This document shows positions 46,201 to 54,138 of a DNA stretch of 61,992 nt, in pieces; the stretch's first letter is position 1; each line of letters opens with the position of its first letter. The stretch is from Chloroflexota bacterium. Its GTDB lineage: Bacteria > Chloroflexota > Anaerolineae > JAAYZQ01. The notes under the pieces are model-generated. The model was not told where the DNA came from. It saw only the letters and a program-made list of their open reading frames with translations, and searched no databases. The DNA is taken from contig JAGVRI010000021.1 in assembly GCA_018606645.1 (NCBI GenBank), forward strand, positions 1 to 61,992, in the 5' to 3' direction. The translations under genes and the position numbers were made by a program.

Positions 46201-46612
46201 CACCGATACACTGCGCGTCCGTTATGTGGATGCCCTCGGCCGCACGGTATGGGCCACCGCCGCCGTCCTGACCCGCGTTGACCGGGACCTGCCGGCGACG
46301 ATCCACCACGACCTGATCTATAACGGCTATGACGCACGTGACCTGCCGGTGATGGCGGTGGTGACCGACGACATCCGCGTCCAGAAGGTGGAGCTGTTCT
46401 ACCGGGTGGCGGGAAGCGGAGACTTTATCCGCAAACCGATGTCGGCCACCTTCCGCGATGCCTATACCGCCGTCATCCCTGCTGCGGCGGTCACGCCGAT
46501 GGGGGTGGAATACTATCTGGTGGCCCGTGACTCCAAGGGCACCCTGACCTTCCGCGGCACCCCGGACGAACCGCAGTTCATCGTCGTCCAACCCCGAACC
46601 TTGAAACCGTAG
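43268..46612 (+). CDS. Secreted M6-family metalloprotease (immune inhibitor A-like)
   Basis: A 1114-residue exported zinc protease. The signal peptide spans about residues 1-36. A pro-region (VDGYTIIQNDEGWWTYA) is typical of M6 enzymes. The zinc motif is H358-E-x-x-H362 in VGHEMGHSIGEPDYY, followed by DWDMMAGGSWLG, the family Met-turn region. After about residue 580 come Ig-like domains, a Rossmann-like glutamine-amidotransferase-type domain (PVLIVDDDDGYTAEDAF) and further beta domains. AAAGGAG precedes ATG 43268. It is paired with the M14 carboxypeptidase; an endoprotease and an exopeptidase together suggest extracellular protein scavenging. Confidence 0.9.
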   Translation: MRQLSCRKARWQRIVHGGVVLILLLVSMATGAVAQDVPPDGPVVEDPYDLWTEEIFDYIPPTPELLEMAQPDGSTFQAYLNPMEIGGQLETVDGYTIIQNDEGWWTYARTDAEGNLVPSELIVGRDLPQGLEKRLGRLPPAWLDAEGKDKRDKLFEAIRKASSPNNSDLAAASVETKVYRYVVLLVEFQDVKFEPYQTREYFQNLLSGLRTSGTGTVTDFYYENSYGRFMPLLDVYGPFTSDYNMATYDINATGGRNVGWMITNDIGPKVKDLINWDQYDNDRVVYTSGGLQYRSVDMVVVIHAGPDQAATGQPGHIWSHATTANFRTGQYGSDGRELRIRAVNTSPAIGCNIGVVGHEMGHSIGEPDYYATNYLSMGTGDWDMMAGGSWLGDDPAGSNPPHFNPFSKLNQKWVEPWIVEDTTTGIELRPRSLYPDIVEIPLGGSGSGSTGAEEMLFIEFISNRAQGAIFDKAALGSGLLIWHYDRGGSQNALPGARYRMQVLEYDYRDGTQELRLNLNRGEPTDPWTNTALGMTPYTSPNTNRNTPMGGTVHTGWHIMNISPVGNTMRFDLIQSDDVTSQLGVDRPAFAQQPVIAGTGPASVTTKVYNLTDHNLDNVRVEFWITFGEEEVKIAETTIATLPPGPPTTATAVWAEPLPGKYPVTVRAIKDDAMATEQGVLRVFARPAPVLIVDDDDGYTAEDAFEGVLTSLGVPYVLVERTASLDLLSQYDLVIWSAGQAGRMQGQLNNDERAALKAYLNAGGKLWMASPRLAAALGATGSAPGVDPTMLRDYFGTYYPMSNQAGGGTIYGLGHPIGGTDSFELRPFPGRAIQDFLRPAVSTIGTVSPLFSWSFGDYLGMEVIGDEAHNGFRVVYFGFNLSQVISGADRLKLTQQVLDRMDIPTVYFDKNTYLLQKSVEVKVTLHDVKATAPVVTISSDAQPAGIQVALKSTDVPGTFIGQINIQKTGSKGNALQVNTTDTLRVRYVDALGRTVWATAAVLTRVDRDLPATIHHDLIYNGYDARDLPVMAVVTDDIRVQKVELFYRVAGSGDFIRKPMSATFRDAYTAVIPAAAVTPMGVEYYLVARDSKGTLTFRGTPDEPQFIVVQPRTLKP

Positions 46613-46632
46613 GCCATTTTGGTGACTCGACC

Positions 46633-46666
46633 GGCCCTGGGAGCCCCTCCCAGGGCCGTTTTCTTT
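46633..46666 (+). terminator. Rho-independent terminator after the M6 gene
   Basis: GGCCCTGGGAG and its complement TCCCAGGGCC with a short C-rich loop, followed by GTTTTCTTT, begin 20 bp after the stop codon. Confidence 0.85.
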
Positions 46667-46674
46667 CCGGGGTG

Positions 46675-47010
46675 AGGGGGAGGGGAGCCTTCCGGCGGTT
46701 GTCCGGCGGAAGCCTCGACTCCTGGAGCGCAACGGTCTGTCACCGAATGGGAAACGAATCAACGAATCGGGCAGCGGGGCGACCAGGACGGTCGCCCCTA
46801 CGGCCCCTCCCCCCGGCCCCCTCCCCGCACGCGGGGAGGGGGTGAGGGGGTGGGGTGCAGTGGCCTGTCGCGGGGGGAGGGGAGCTTTCCGGCGGGTTGT
46901 CCGAAGCCCCCACTCCCGGAGCGTCCGGCTCAAGCCTCCACTCCAGGGCGAGGAGTGGAACCTTCCGGCGGCTCGTCCGGCTGAAGCCTCGACTGCCGGG
47001 ACCTACAACG
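46675..47010. repeat. Intergenic repeats
   Basis: Units of the GCCGGCGGAAGCCTCGACTCC family (46680-46735 and 46868-47000), an ACGAATGGGAAACGAATC arm (46743-46765), a GGGGCGACCAGGACGGTCGCC palindrome (46774-46795) and a C/G-rich hairpin (46800-46858). There is no gene. Confidence 0.75.
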
Positions 47011-47015
47011 CCCTC

Positions 47016-47044
47016 TTGCGCTCTGCTTCCATTTGGGATATAAT
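47016..47044 (+). promoter_or_regulatory. Promoter of the EF-like gene
   Basis: TTGCGC (47016-47021), a 17-bp spacer and TATAAT (47039-47044). Confidence 0.7.
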
Positions 47045-47104
47045 GAAAATGCCCGGGTTCGGAATCGAGAGGGACGGCCGATGCAAGGGGCGAAAGGAGG
47101 GACG

Positions 47105-47362
47105 ATGTCGGAGCCGCGAATCATTGGCAAGGTCATTCACTATTGGACCCGTCTCGGTGTGGCCGGGGTGGAGCTGACCGGCACGCTGAAGCTGGATGAT
47201 TGGATCCAGTTCCGGGGATCTACCACCGACTTTCAACAGCGGGTGACTTCGATGCAGATCAACCGCCGCTACGTGAACCAGGCCGGCCCCGGCCAGCAGG
47301 TGGGCATCCTGGTCGCCGACCGGGTGCGGGTAGGGGACACGGTCTACCTGCTGGAGGGCTAG
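47105..47362 (+). CDS. Small EF-Tu domain-2-like protein
   Basis: An 85-residue, single-domain beta-barrel protein of the kind annotated as translation elongation factor-like. GTLKLDDWIQFRG and VGILVADRVRVGDTVYLLEG match the second (oligonucleotide/tRNA-binding) domain of EF-Tu and IF2, without any GTPase domain. Its role is not established. AAAGGAGGG directly upstream sets ATG 47105; the longer frame from 47033 begins inside the promoter region. It is monocistronic, and a hairpin (GGATCCCCCGAC with its complement, 47371-47396) follows 8 bp after the stop. Confidence 0.75.
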   Translation: MSEPRIIGKVIHYWTRLGVAGVELTGTLKLDDWIQFRGSTTDFQQRVTSMQINRRYVNQAGPGQQVGILVADRVRVGDTVYLLEG

Positions 47363-47370
47363 GCGCGCCA

Positions 47371-47396
47371 GGATCCCCCGACTTGTCGGGGGATCC
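47371..47396. terminator. Hairpin after the EF-like gene
   Basis: GGATCCCCCGAC and GTCGGGGGATCC form a 12-bp stem with almost no loop and no T-run after it, so it is a weak terminator candidate or a repeat. Confidence 0.45.
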
Positions 47397-47527
47397 CCTC
47401 CCCCTCATCATCCCCTTTGGCTGGAGTATCCAGGGGCCGGCGACCGGGCGTCCCCCGGCGGCGCAGCGCCCGGTCAACGAATGGACGTAGGGGCGCTGCT
47501 GCGCCCAGGGGGATGGGGTGGGGTCAA

Positions 47528-49846
47528 CTACCGGACCTGCACCGCGCCGATCGGGAACGCGGGCCCCAGCGCGTTTCCCTGATCATCCACCCAGGAGAGG
47601 TTCTCGCCGCTGGTCAGATCGTACATGCCGACAATGAGCCGATACGCCCCCGGCGGGGCATCCGCGCCGATCGGCAGGTCGTACCGCTCGCCGATCAGGT
47701 CGCCGGCCCGCCAGACGGTGGTCGGACACCCCCCCGCGCAGGGCAGACGGTCCACCTGCCCCGCCTTGACCCCCCTGGCATCAATCGCCTGGACAAAGAC
47801 GGTGTACGACCGGTCCATAGGAGCCAGGGCGCGCCAGTAGAGGCGCACCGCGAGCGCCTCCCCTCGGCGGACGGTCGTCCGCGCGACCTCGACCGCGACC
47901 AGTTCGACCGCCTCCCCCAGGCGGGGCTTGCGCTCCAGCCGCAGCGCCGGCAGGCGCGCCGGATCAAACGCGGCGCCGGGCGGCGGGAGGTATGCCAGCC
48001 AGACCTCGCCGAGTTGCAAGCGGACCGGCGCCGGCGCCGGCTCCCCCTGGCCGAGGACCCAGGCGCCCTGGCCCGGCACCCTGACCGATTCCCCGGACGG
48101 CACCCCCCACACCGGCAATCTCCCATCATAGGCATCCTGAACGGCCTCGGTGAGACCCGGTTCGGTCAGGATGGCGATCTCGCCCGGCCGCTCCATGGCG
48201 GCAAGCCAGCGCGCCGCCTCTGCCGCGTCGCCGGCCGGGGCACAGCCGACGAGCGAGACCAGGCCGGCGGCGAGCAAGGCCGCCCCCAGCCCTATGCCAC
48301 CCCAGGCGGCCAGCCGGCGGCGCACCGCCGCCCGAAGGGCCGTTGCCGAGAGCAGGACCGCCGCCACACCCACCGCTAACGCCGGCCCGCGGACGACGCC
48401 CCCCCGCGCCCAGGCCAGGTCCAGGTTCTGCACCTCCAGGTAGCGGAGCTGATGGACCAGAGGGCTGTAGGCCGGATCGAACAGGGTGGCGGGATGGTAA
48501 AGCCCCAACCGGTCGTAGACCTCCTCCAGGTAGACGTTATAGTTGACGAGAACCGGCAGGAGCTGGACGCCGATGCTCAGGACGGTCAGCAGGACGATCG
48601 CGACGGCCAGCCCGCGCCGCCGCCGCGCCGCCTCCACCGCCGGGGCCAGGGGGAGCGTGGCCAGCGGCAGCACCGTCACCAGAAAGCGCGGTCCCCAGCT
48701 ATGGCCGGCCCACCACAGATACCAGGGCGCGTAAAAGGCGATGGTGCTGAGCACCAGCGCGCCGGACAGCACGGCCGCCAGCCGCCGACGGCGGAACAAG
48801 GCCGGCCAGGCCGCCAGCGCCCCCCACAACAGCGGATTGTACCACAGCAGCCCTTTGCCCGGACTCAGCGTGAGCCCATAAAAGCCCTCCAGGAACGGCG
48901 TGCTAAACCGCTCCTCGGGCAGGTAGCCGGTGGTCAGGGGATGCCCAAAGCGGAGCCAGTTATAGGCGCCGCTGATAGCCAGGGCGACCAGGATCGGCGC
49001 CAGGAACGCACCGATCGGCGCAAGCCAGGCACGAGGGGCCAGCCGACGGCGCGCCAGGTCGGCCAGCAAGGCCAGGCCGACGATCGGAACGGCGATGGCG
49101 TTGTTCAGACGGGCCAGCAACGCCAATCCCAGGCCGGCGCCGCACAGCAGGTAACTGGCCCGGCCCGGTTCCTGCCGGGCGCGGATCAGATAATAGACGC
49201 CGGCCATCCACCCCAGCGCGGAGAGCGACTCGCTGAAGAAATACCGGGCGTAGGGCCAGGCCATCGTCCCCAGGCCAAAGGCCAGCGCCGTGGCCAGGGC
49301 GACGCCGGTGGGGTAGCGCAGCCGCCGCACGGTGCGGTAGAGCCACGCCCCGGTCAGGGCGGTGACCAGGCAGTTGGTCAGCATCGCCGTCTGGACGTTG
49401 CCCAGACGCGCCGACTGCAACGCCAGCCAGTAGAGGGGCAGGGCGACGAGCGTCATCCCGATCCCCTTGCGGGAGTAGAGATGGCCGTCGGGGCCAAACG
49501 AGCCCTGCTGTTCCCCCATCCAGCGCAGCCACTCGATATCCCACCCGCCCCGCCGCGCGAGGCTGTCGGTCGCAACCATCATCGCCATCTCGTCGCTGGA
49601 GTGATAGACGCCGCTGAAGGTCAGGAGATAGACGCTGAAGAGCAGGGCGGCCAGGGCAAGCGCGATCCACCGATCGGGGGAGCGGCCATGCCCGCTCGAA
49701 CGCCACCAGGGATGAACATAACCAGGGGCCGGCGCGGACCGACCTCTCCCCATCCCCCCGGCCCCCTTCCCCTCTCCGCCGGCGGAGAGGGGAAGGGGGT
49801 GAGGGGGTAGGGGTGAGGTACAGCGATTTCCAGGCCAGCCGTTCAT
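47528..49846 (-). CDS. GT-C type membrane glycosyltransferase with C-terminal beta domain
   Basis: A frame of 772 residues, last gene of a four-gene run. A GT39/PMT-like membrane core begins at about residue 62 with WIALALAALLFSVYLLTFSG and VYHSSDEMAMMV, giving an external-loop acidic pair (D-E) as in the other family members. About ten helices follow. The last 140 residues are the beta domain seen in three sister proteins (YTVFVQAIDARG, PPGAYRLIVGMYDLTSGE). ATG 49846 overlaps the upstream stop as ATGA, but residues 6-40 are then encoded by a C/G-rich intergenic repeat read in frame. ATG 49753 would skip most of it. It presumably transfers a lipid-linked sugar outside the membrane. Confidence 0.78.
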   Translation of the reverse strand: MNGWPGNRCTSPLPPHPLPLSAGGEGKGAGGMGRGRSAPAPGYVHPWWRSSGHGRSPDRWIALALAALLFSVYLLTFSGVYHSSDEMAMMVATDSLARRGGWDIEWLRWMGEQQGSFGPDGHLYSRKGIGMTLVALPLYWLALQSARLGNVQTAMLTNCLVTALTGAWLYRTVRRLRYPTGVALATALAFGLGTMAWPYARYFFSESLSALGWMAGVYYLIRARQEPGRASYLLCGAGLGLALLARLNNAIAVPIVGLALLADLARRRLAPRAWLAPIGAFLAPILVALAISGAYNWLRFGHPLTTGYLPEERFSTPFLEGFYGLTLSPGKGLLWYNPLLWGALAAWPALFRRRRLAAVLSGALVLSTIAFYAPWYLWWAGHSWGPRFLVTVLPLATLPLAPAVEAARRRRGLAVAIVLLTVLSIGVQLLPVLVNYNVYLEEVYDRLGLYHPATLFDPAYSPLVHQLRYLEVQNLDLAWARGGVVRGPALAVGVAAVLLSATALRAAVRRRLAAWGGIGLGAALLAAGLVSLVGCAPAGDAAEAARWLAAMERPGEIAILTEPGLTEAVQDAYDGRLPVWGVPSGESVRVPGQGAWVLGQGEPAPAPVRLQLGEVWLAYLPPPGAAFDPARLPALRLERKPRLGEAVELVAVEVARTTVRRGEALAVRLYWRALAPMDRSYTVFVQAIDARGVKAGQVDRLPCAGGCPTTVWRAGDLIGERYDLPIGADAPPGAYRLIVGMYDLTSGENLSWVDDQGNALGPAFPIGAVQVR

Positions 49847-51510
49847 CGGGTGTCCCATCCGGAGAGCGTCCAGCCGTCGAACGGGTACTGACCGAGCGAC
49901 GGGTACCGCCCGGCCATCCAGGCGTGGAGCGGCGAGTCGGCGGCGGCATAGACCCACACCTGGTCGGCGCGATCGGCCACCCCGGCCAGGCGCGGCTCCC
50001 ACGGCGGCAGGTAATCGAAGGTCTCGACCAGGGTCAGGGAGAAGCGCCGGCCCACCCAGGGGACCAGTTGCTCATAGAGAAAGAGATCATCGGTGACGAC
50101 CGAGGCGCCGGGCGCGGCTTCGGTCATCAGCCTCCCCACCGCCGGCCGGTGGGGACTGGCCAAGGTCCGCGACTGGGCGTAGGCCCGCAGGCCGACGACG
50201 CCCCCCACCATCCCCAGGACCACGGTGACGGCGACCAGCGCCGCCGCCAGCCGGTTCCAGGCCCGATGGGAGATGCGCCAGCCGTACACCTGGCCGGCAT
50301 ATTCGACGCTGAGTGCGATCAGGAACGCCGTGCGCAGCAGCACCGTCCCGGTCAACAGCCAGGGTTGATCGGGCAGGACCAGGAAATAGATCGGGTACTC
50401 GACCAGGTTGATGGCGCTCAGGCCGAGGGCGTAGCCGATCCCTCGCCAGCCGGGGATGAGCAGCAGGATGAAGGGCAGCAGCATCACCAGGAACTGGGGG
50501 CTGTAGCCCTTGAAGTAGAGGGTCAGCAGGTTCTGCGTCAGCGCGGTAAAGGCCACCGCCCGACGGGCATCGGCCCAGTCGATCCGCCGGGTGTAGATCA
50601 CCAGGTAGAACAGGAGAAAGCCCAGGGTGATGAACAGCCACGGCAGCCGGGTGGGGTGCTGGGCGGCCCCGGCCATGGCCGGATCGAACCGGTCCACCCC
50701 GCCGGCGACCCCGTACGAATAATAGCCGTCAATCAAGGCCCACACCGTCTCCCAGGTGGAGCGGATGACCGGGCTTTTCAGCGACTGCCACAGGTGCGCC
50801 GGGGACAGGATCAGGAACGGCGCGGCGACGATCAACACCGTCAGCCCCAGCCCGGCCAGATAGCGCAGCCGCTGGGCCGGCCGCCTCATCTGTTGCACCG
50901 CCGCCGGCGCGGCGACGATCGGCACCAGCTTGGTCATGAACCCCAGGCCGGTGGCGATGCCGCTCAGCGCCGGCCGTTGCTCCAACGTGAACCACACCGC
51001 CCCCAACAGGAACAGCAGGGCCAGGCTGTCAAAGCCGATGAACAGGGCCAGGACCGGGATGAGCAGCGCGGCGTATATCCAGGCGGTGCGCACCGCCCGC
51101 CCCTCCCCCCACAGCCGCCAGGCGATGGCGTACACCAGGATCAGATTGCCGGTTTCGACGGCGACCAGAAAGAGGCTGAGCAGCAGGTAGAACCAGGCCC
51201 CCGGCTCTGTCCAGGCCGGGACCCACAAACTCAGGCGGTAGAGGCCGGTCATGATCCAGGGAAAGATCGGCGGATACTCGACCCAGAAGTGGATCAGCGG
51301 GTAGTAGCCCTGGTTGGTGAAGCTCAGCAGGAGGCGATAGTAGCCGAAATCGGACATCTCGCCGAGGTAGCCTCCCGGCCGAAAGACGAGGACGGCCATC
51401 AGCCGGAAGCTGACCGCCAAGGTCAGGATGACCAGGAACTCGCCATGCCGCTGTGCGGCAGCGCGCCAGCGGGCGATCACTCGGGCCAGCAGTGCATTCA
51501 TCGCTTCCAT
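49843..51510 (-). CDS. GT87-like polytopic membrane mannosyltransferase
   Basis: A 555-residue protein with about 11 hydrophobic helices. EMSDFGYYRLL supplies the acidic residue of the first external loop and VEYPPIFPW the YPP motif typical of GT87/DUF2029 polyprenyl-phosphate-mannose-dependent transferases. A short soluble C-terminus (residues 440-555) follows. Unlike its neighbours it lacks the repeated beta domain. The start at 51510 lies 30 bp after the stop of the DUF2079 gene; MNALLARV three codons later is also possible. Its TGA overlaps the next start as ATGA, so the cluster is translated in a coupled manner. Confidence 0.78.
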   Translation of the reverse strand: MEAMNALLARVIARWRAAAQRHGEFLVILTLAVSFRLMAVLVFRPGGYLGEMSDFGYYRLLLSFTNQGYYPLIHFWVEYPPIFPWIMTGLYRLSLWVPAWTEPGAWFYLLLSLFLVAVETGNLILVYAIAWRLWGEGRAVRTAWIYAALLIPVLALFIGFDSLALLFLLGAVWFTLEQRPALSGIATGLGFMTKLVPIVAAPAAVQQMRRPAQRLRYLAGLGLTVLIVAAPFLILSPAHLWQSLKSPVIRSTWETVWALIDGYYSYGVAGGVDRFDPAMAGAAQHPTRLPWLFITLGFLLFYLVIYTRRIDWADARRAVAFTALTQNLLTLYFKGYSPQFLVMLLPFILLLIPGWRGIGYALGLSAINLVEYPIYFLVLPDQPWLLTGTVLLRTAFLIALSVEYAGQVYGWRISHRAWNRLAAALVAVTVVLGMVGGVVGLRAYAQSRTLASPHRPAVGRLMTEAAPGASVVTDDLFLYEQLVPWVGRRFSLTLVETFDYLPPWEPRLAGVADRADQVWVYAAADSPLHAWMAGRYPSLGQYPFDGWTLSGWDTR

Positions 51511-51540
51511 CCCGTCGGTTTCATCGCATCGCCCCCATCC

Positions 51541-54138
51541 CTAGGGTGATACCCGCATCAGCTCGACATAATCGGCCCCGCTACCGGCCAGGGACAACCG
51601 CACGCCGGTGGCCGGGTCGTAGAGGCCGGCGATGAGGCGGTAGGTCTCCGCCCCGGCCGCGGGTCGGGGTAGGGTGACCGCGTCGGCAACCACCTCTCCC
51701 GGCAGCCACCACCGCGTCGAGTACCCTCCCTGCTGCGGAGCCGAATCCCATTGGGCCACCACCGTGCCCGAAGGGTCGAGCCATTGGACAAATACCGTAT
51801 ATCCGACCGTGGGGCGCTCCTCGGCCTGCCAGTAGAGGGTGAGCTGCGTCGTGCGCCCATCCGGCCCGAGATCGAACCCCAGGAGGCGGATCGGACCGAA
51901 ATCGGCGTCGAGGGGATGCTGCGGCGCGGGCAGGGCAAAGCGGCGCCGTTCCTCGACCGGTTTCCCGTCCTCGACATGCAGCAGCCGCGCCCAGGTGTCG
52001 CCGTCAAAAAGGCGGATCACCAGTTCCGACGATTCGACGACGATCGGCAGTCGAGACCCGGTCTCTTCCCACTCGCCGCTGCGGCTGATCCCCAGCCCCA
52101 CGCTGAAATCGGGGCCGATCGTCCACGGCAGGGTGCGGGTCTGCACCACCTCGCCCGGCTTCCAGCGCGACGGCGGATACCACACCGTCTCGATCATCGG
52201 CCGCAGCGAGGTGTCTTCGAGGACCTGGCCGGTGGCGTCGTCCAAGAAGAACGGGTGGAGAACGAGCGCTTCGGGCAGACTCTCCAGGGCGCGCCAGTAG
52301 AGCGTCAGTGAGTGGGTGCCCAGGCGCCGGTTGGCGTGCAGGTCCAGGCCGAGGCATTCCACCACCGGTTTCCCGTCGAGCAGGAAGCGCAGGCGCATCG
52401 GGGTTTCGGGCTGCGGGTCGGGGGCGCGGGCAAAATCGTAAAAGGCGTCGGGCACCGTGCGCTGCGGCGCGCCCTTGCGCAGCAACAGCCAGCCGTCTAC
52501 CGCCTCCTCCACGCCATAGTCGCCGGCCAGCAGGGTCTCGACGGCGGCTTTCAGATCGTTGGGATGGAGCGGCCAGCTCTGGGTCACATCCAGCCAGACA
52601 TAATCGGCGTCGTGCAGCGGCGCGGGCCGCCCGTCCTCCACCCGGTCGATCATAGACAGGCGTTGTCGCTGGCTGGCGTGGGGATTGAGATAGGGCAGCG
52701 CCGCCAGCGAAGCGTCGGGTGGGATGCGGCCGGCCATCTCCTGGCCGAGGCGATGGTGCGGGGTGACGGTCGGCCACAGGTCGCGGAACCCCGCCGACAG
52801 GGGCGTGTAGCCGTGGCGCCAGTGATAGGCCGCGCTGGCGGTGAGGAGCAGGAGGACCAGCAGGGCGGGCAGGGCGCGGCAGCGGAAGCGCCGCAACAGC
52901 CACGCCGCGCCATAGGCCGCTGACGCGACGACCACCGGCGCCAGCGGGACGCCGTAGTGAAAGCCTTCCAGTTGGTGCATGAACCCGTCGGTGCTGAGCA
53001 GGTTGACCGCCAGGGGAGGCGCGGCCAGGATCAGCACCTGCGGCGCGAGAAGCGAGAGGAAGGCGACCGGCGTCAACAGCCGGGCCAGGTAGCCAAGGGC
53101 GTCCGCCTGGCGCAGGTGCTCCAGGACCAGGCCCGGCCGGGTCAGCAGGGTCCGCGCCATCTCGACCGGGCCATCGCCCAGGTAGCGGTACCGGCCGGCC
53201 AGGGGCGACACCTCGGAAGTGTCAAAATGGGGCATGACCCAGCCCACCGCCGCCAGGAACCAGGCCAGGGCGACGATCAGCGTCGCCAGCCCCATCCACC
53301 GCACCCGACCCCGGCGCGCCGCCAGGGCATAGACGCCCAGCATCGCCACCAGGAGGGGCATATCCTCTTTGCAGCTCATGGTCAGCAGGGCAAAGGCGGC
53401 AACCCCGGCCAGGCGTTCGGTCTCCAGGCAGTAGAGGGCGGCGAGGAAAAAGGTGGGCGCCAGCGCCACGGCGTGAAAATCAAAGAGGTTGGCCGATTGC
53501 AGCGCCGGAAACAAGAGGTACACGGCGGCAAAGGTAACCGGCAGCAGGCCGCCGGCCAGCCATGAATCGGGCCTCGCCGCCGAAAGGAGGCGCCGCGCCA
53601 GCCGGTAGAGGGGCCAGGCGCCCAGCGCCAGGATCACCGTCTGCGCCAGCAACAGCGCCCGTGGGTCGCTCCAGACGAAATAGAGGAGCGCCATGGGCAA
53701 CAGGATCGGCTCGACATGGGTCCCCAGCCGGTTGGTCAGCCCCTCGATGTTGGTCATCGCCAGGGGGCGGCCGTGGCGGGTGTTCCACACCGCCTGGTCC
53801 ACATTGCCCAGGTCAAAGGCCGTCGTCTGGAACGCCTGGTGCTTGAGCACCGTCCACGTACCGAAAAAGGCGATGTAGGCCAGGATGAGCGCCGCCACCG
53901 CCAGGTCCCACCCGCGGCGGCGCGCCGCCGCAGCGGCTCCCCCGACTGGTCGGGGCGCGCCCCGCCGCCGGCCCTCGGCTCCCCCGCCCCAACCGGGGCT
54001 TGGCGGGTTGCGCCCGCTGCTTCCAGCGGCGGGCGAATGGCCGGCGCTTCCCCAGCCCCGGACGGGGCTTTGTTGGTCGAGCCCGCCACTTCCAGTGGCG
54101 GGCGAATTGCTTCCAGCGGCGGGCGAATGCGCTCTCAT
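51541..54138 (-). CDS. DUF2079 membrane protein with two beta domains
   Basis: An 865-residue frame. After an N-terminal extension of about 75 low-complexity residues the protein shows DLAVAALILAYIAFFG and AFDLGNVDQAVWNTRHGRPL, the signature of the DUF2079 family of GT-C-like membrane proteins, then about ten helices. Two copies of the soluble beta domain end the protein (from about residues 560 and 715; second copy YTVFVQWLDPSG...YRLIAGLYDPATG). The ATG at 54138 overlaps the preceding stop (ATGA), yet the extension is encoded by three copies of an intergenic palindromic repeat read in frame. No internal ATG is available before the conserved core. Its function is probably glycosyl transfer; the substrate is unknown. 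Confidence 0.75.
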   Translation of the reverse strand: MRAHSPAAGSNSPATGSGGLDQQSPVRGWGSAGHSPAAGSSGRNPPSPGWGGGAEGRRRGAPRPVGGAAAAARRRGWDLAVAALILAYIAFFGTWTVLKHQAFQTTAFDLGNVDQAVWNTRHGRPLAMTNIEGLTNRLGTHVEPILLPMALLYFVWSDPRALLLAQTVILALGAWPLYRLARRLLSAARPDSWLAGGLLPVTFAAVYLLFPALQSANLFDFHAVALAPTFFLAALYCLETERLAGVAAFALLTMSCKEDMPLLVAMLGVYALAARRGRVRWMGLATLIVALAWFLAAVGWVMPHFDTSEVSPLAGRYRYLGDGPVEMARTLLTRPGLVLEHLRQADALGYLARLLTPVAFLSLLAPQVLILAAPPLAVNLLSTDGFMHQLEGFHYGVPLAPVVVASAAYGAAWLLRRFRCRALPALLVLLLLTASAAYHWRHGYTPLSAGFRDLWPTVTPHHRLGQEMAGRIPPDASLAALPYLNPHASQRQRLSMIDRVEDGRPAPLHDADYVWLDVTQSWPLHPNDLKAAVETLLAGDYGVEEAVDGWLLLRKGAPQRTVPDAFYDFARAPDPQPETPMRLRFLLDGKPVVECLGLDLHANRRLGTHSLTLYWRALESLPEALVLHPFFLDDATGQVLEDTSLRPMIETVWYPPSRWKPGEVVQTRTLPWTIGPDFSVGLGISRSGEWEETGSRLPIVVESSELVIRLFDGDTWARLLHVEDGKPVEERRRFALPAPQHPLDADFGPIRLLGFDLGPDGRTTQLTLYWQAEERPTVGYTVFVQWLDPSGTVVAQWDSAPQQGGYSTRWWLPGEVVADAVTLPRPAAGAETYRLIAGLYDPATGVRLSLAGSGADYVELMRVSP
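53990..54130. repeat. Palindromic repeat cluster inside the start of the DUF2079 gene
   Basis: Three units of GCTTCCAGCGGCGGGCGAA type and one AGCCCCGGACGGGGCTTTG unit, related to the repeats at 15051 and 32982, are translated in frame as the N-terminal extension of the protein. Confidence 0.8.
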
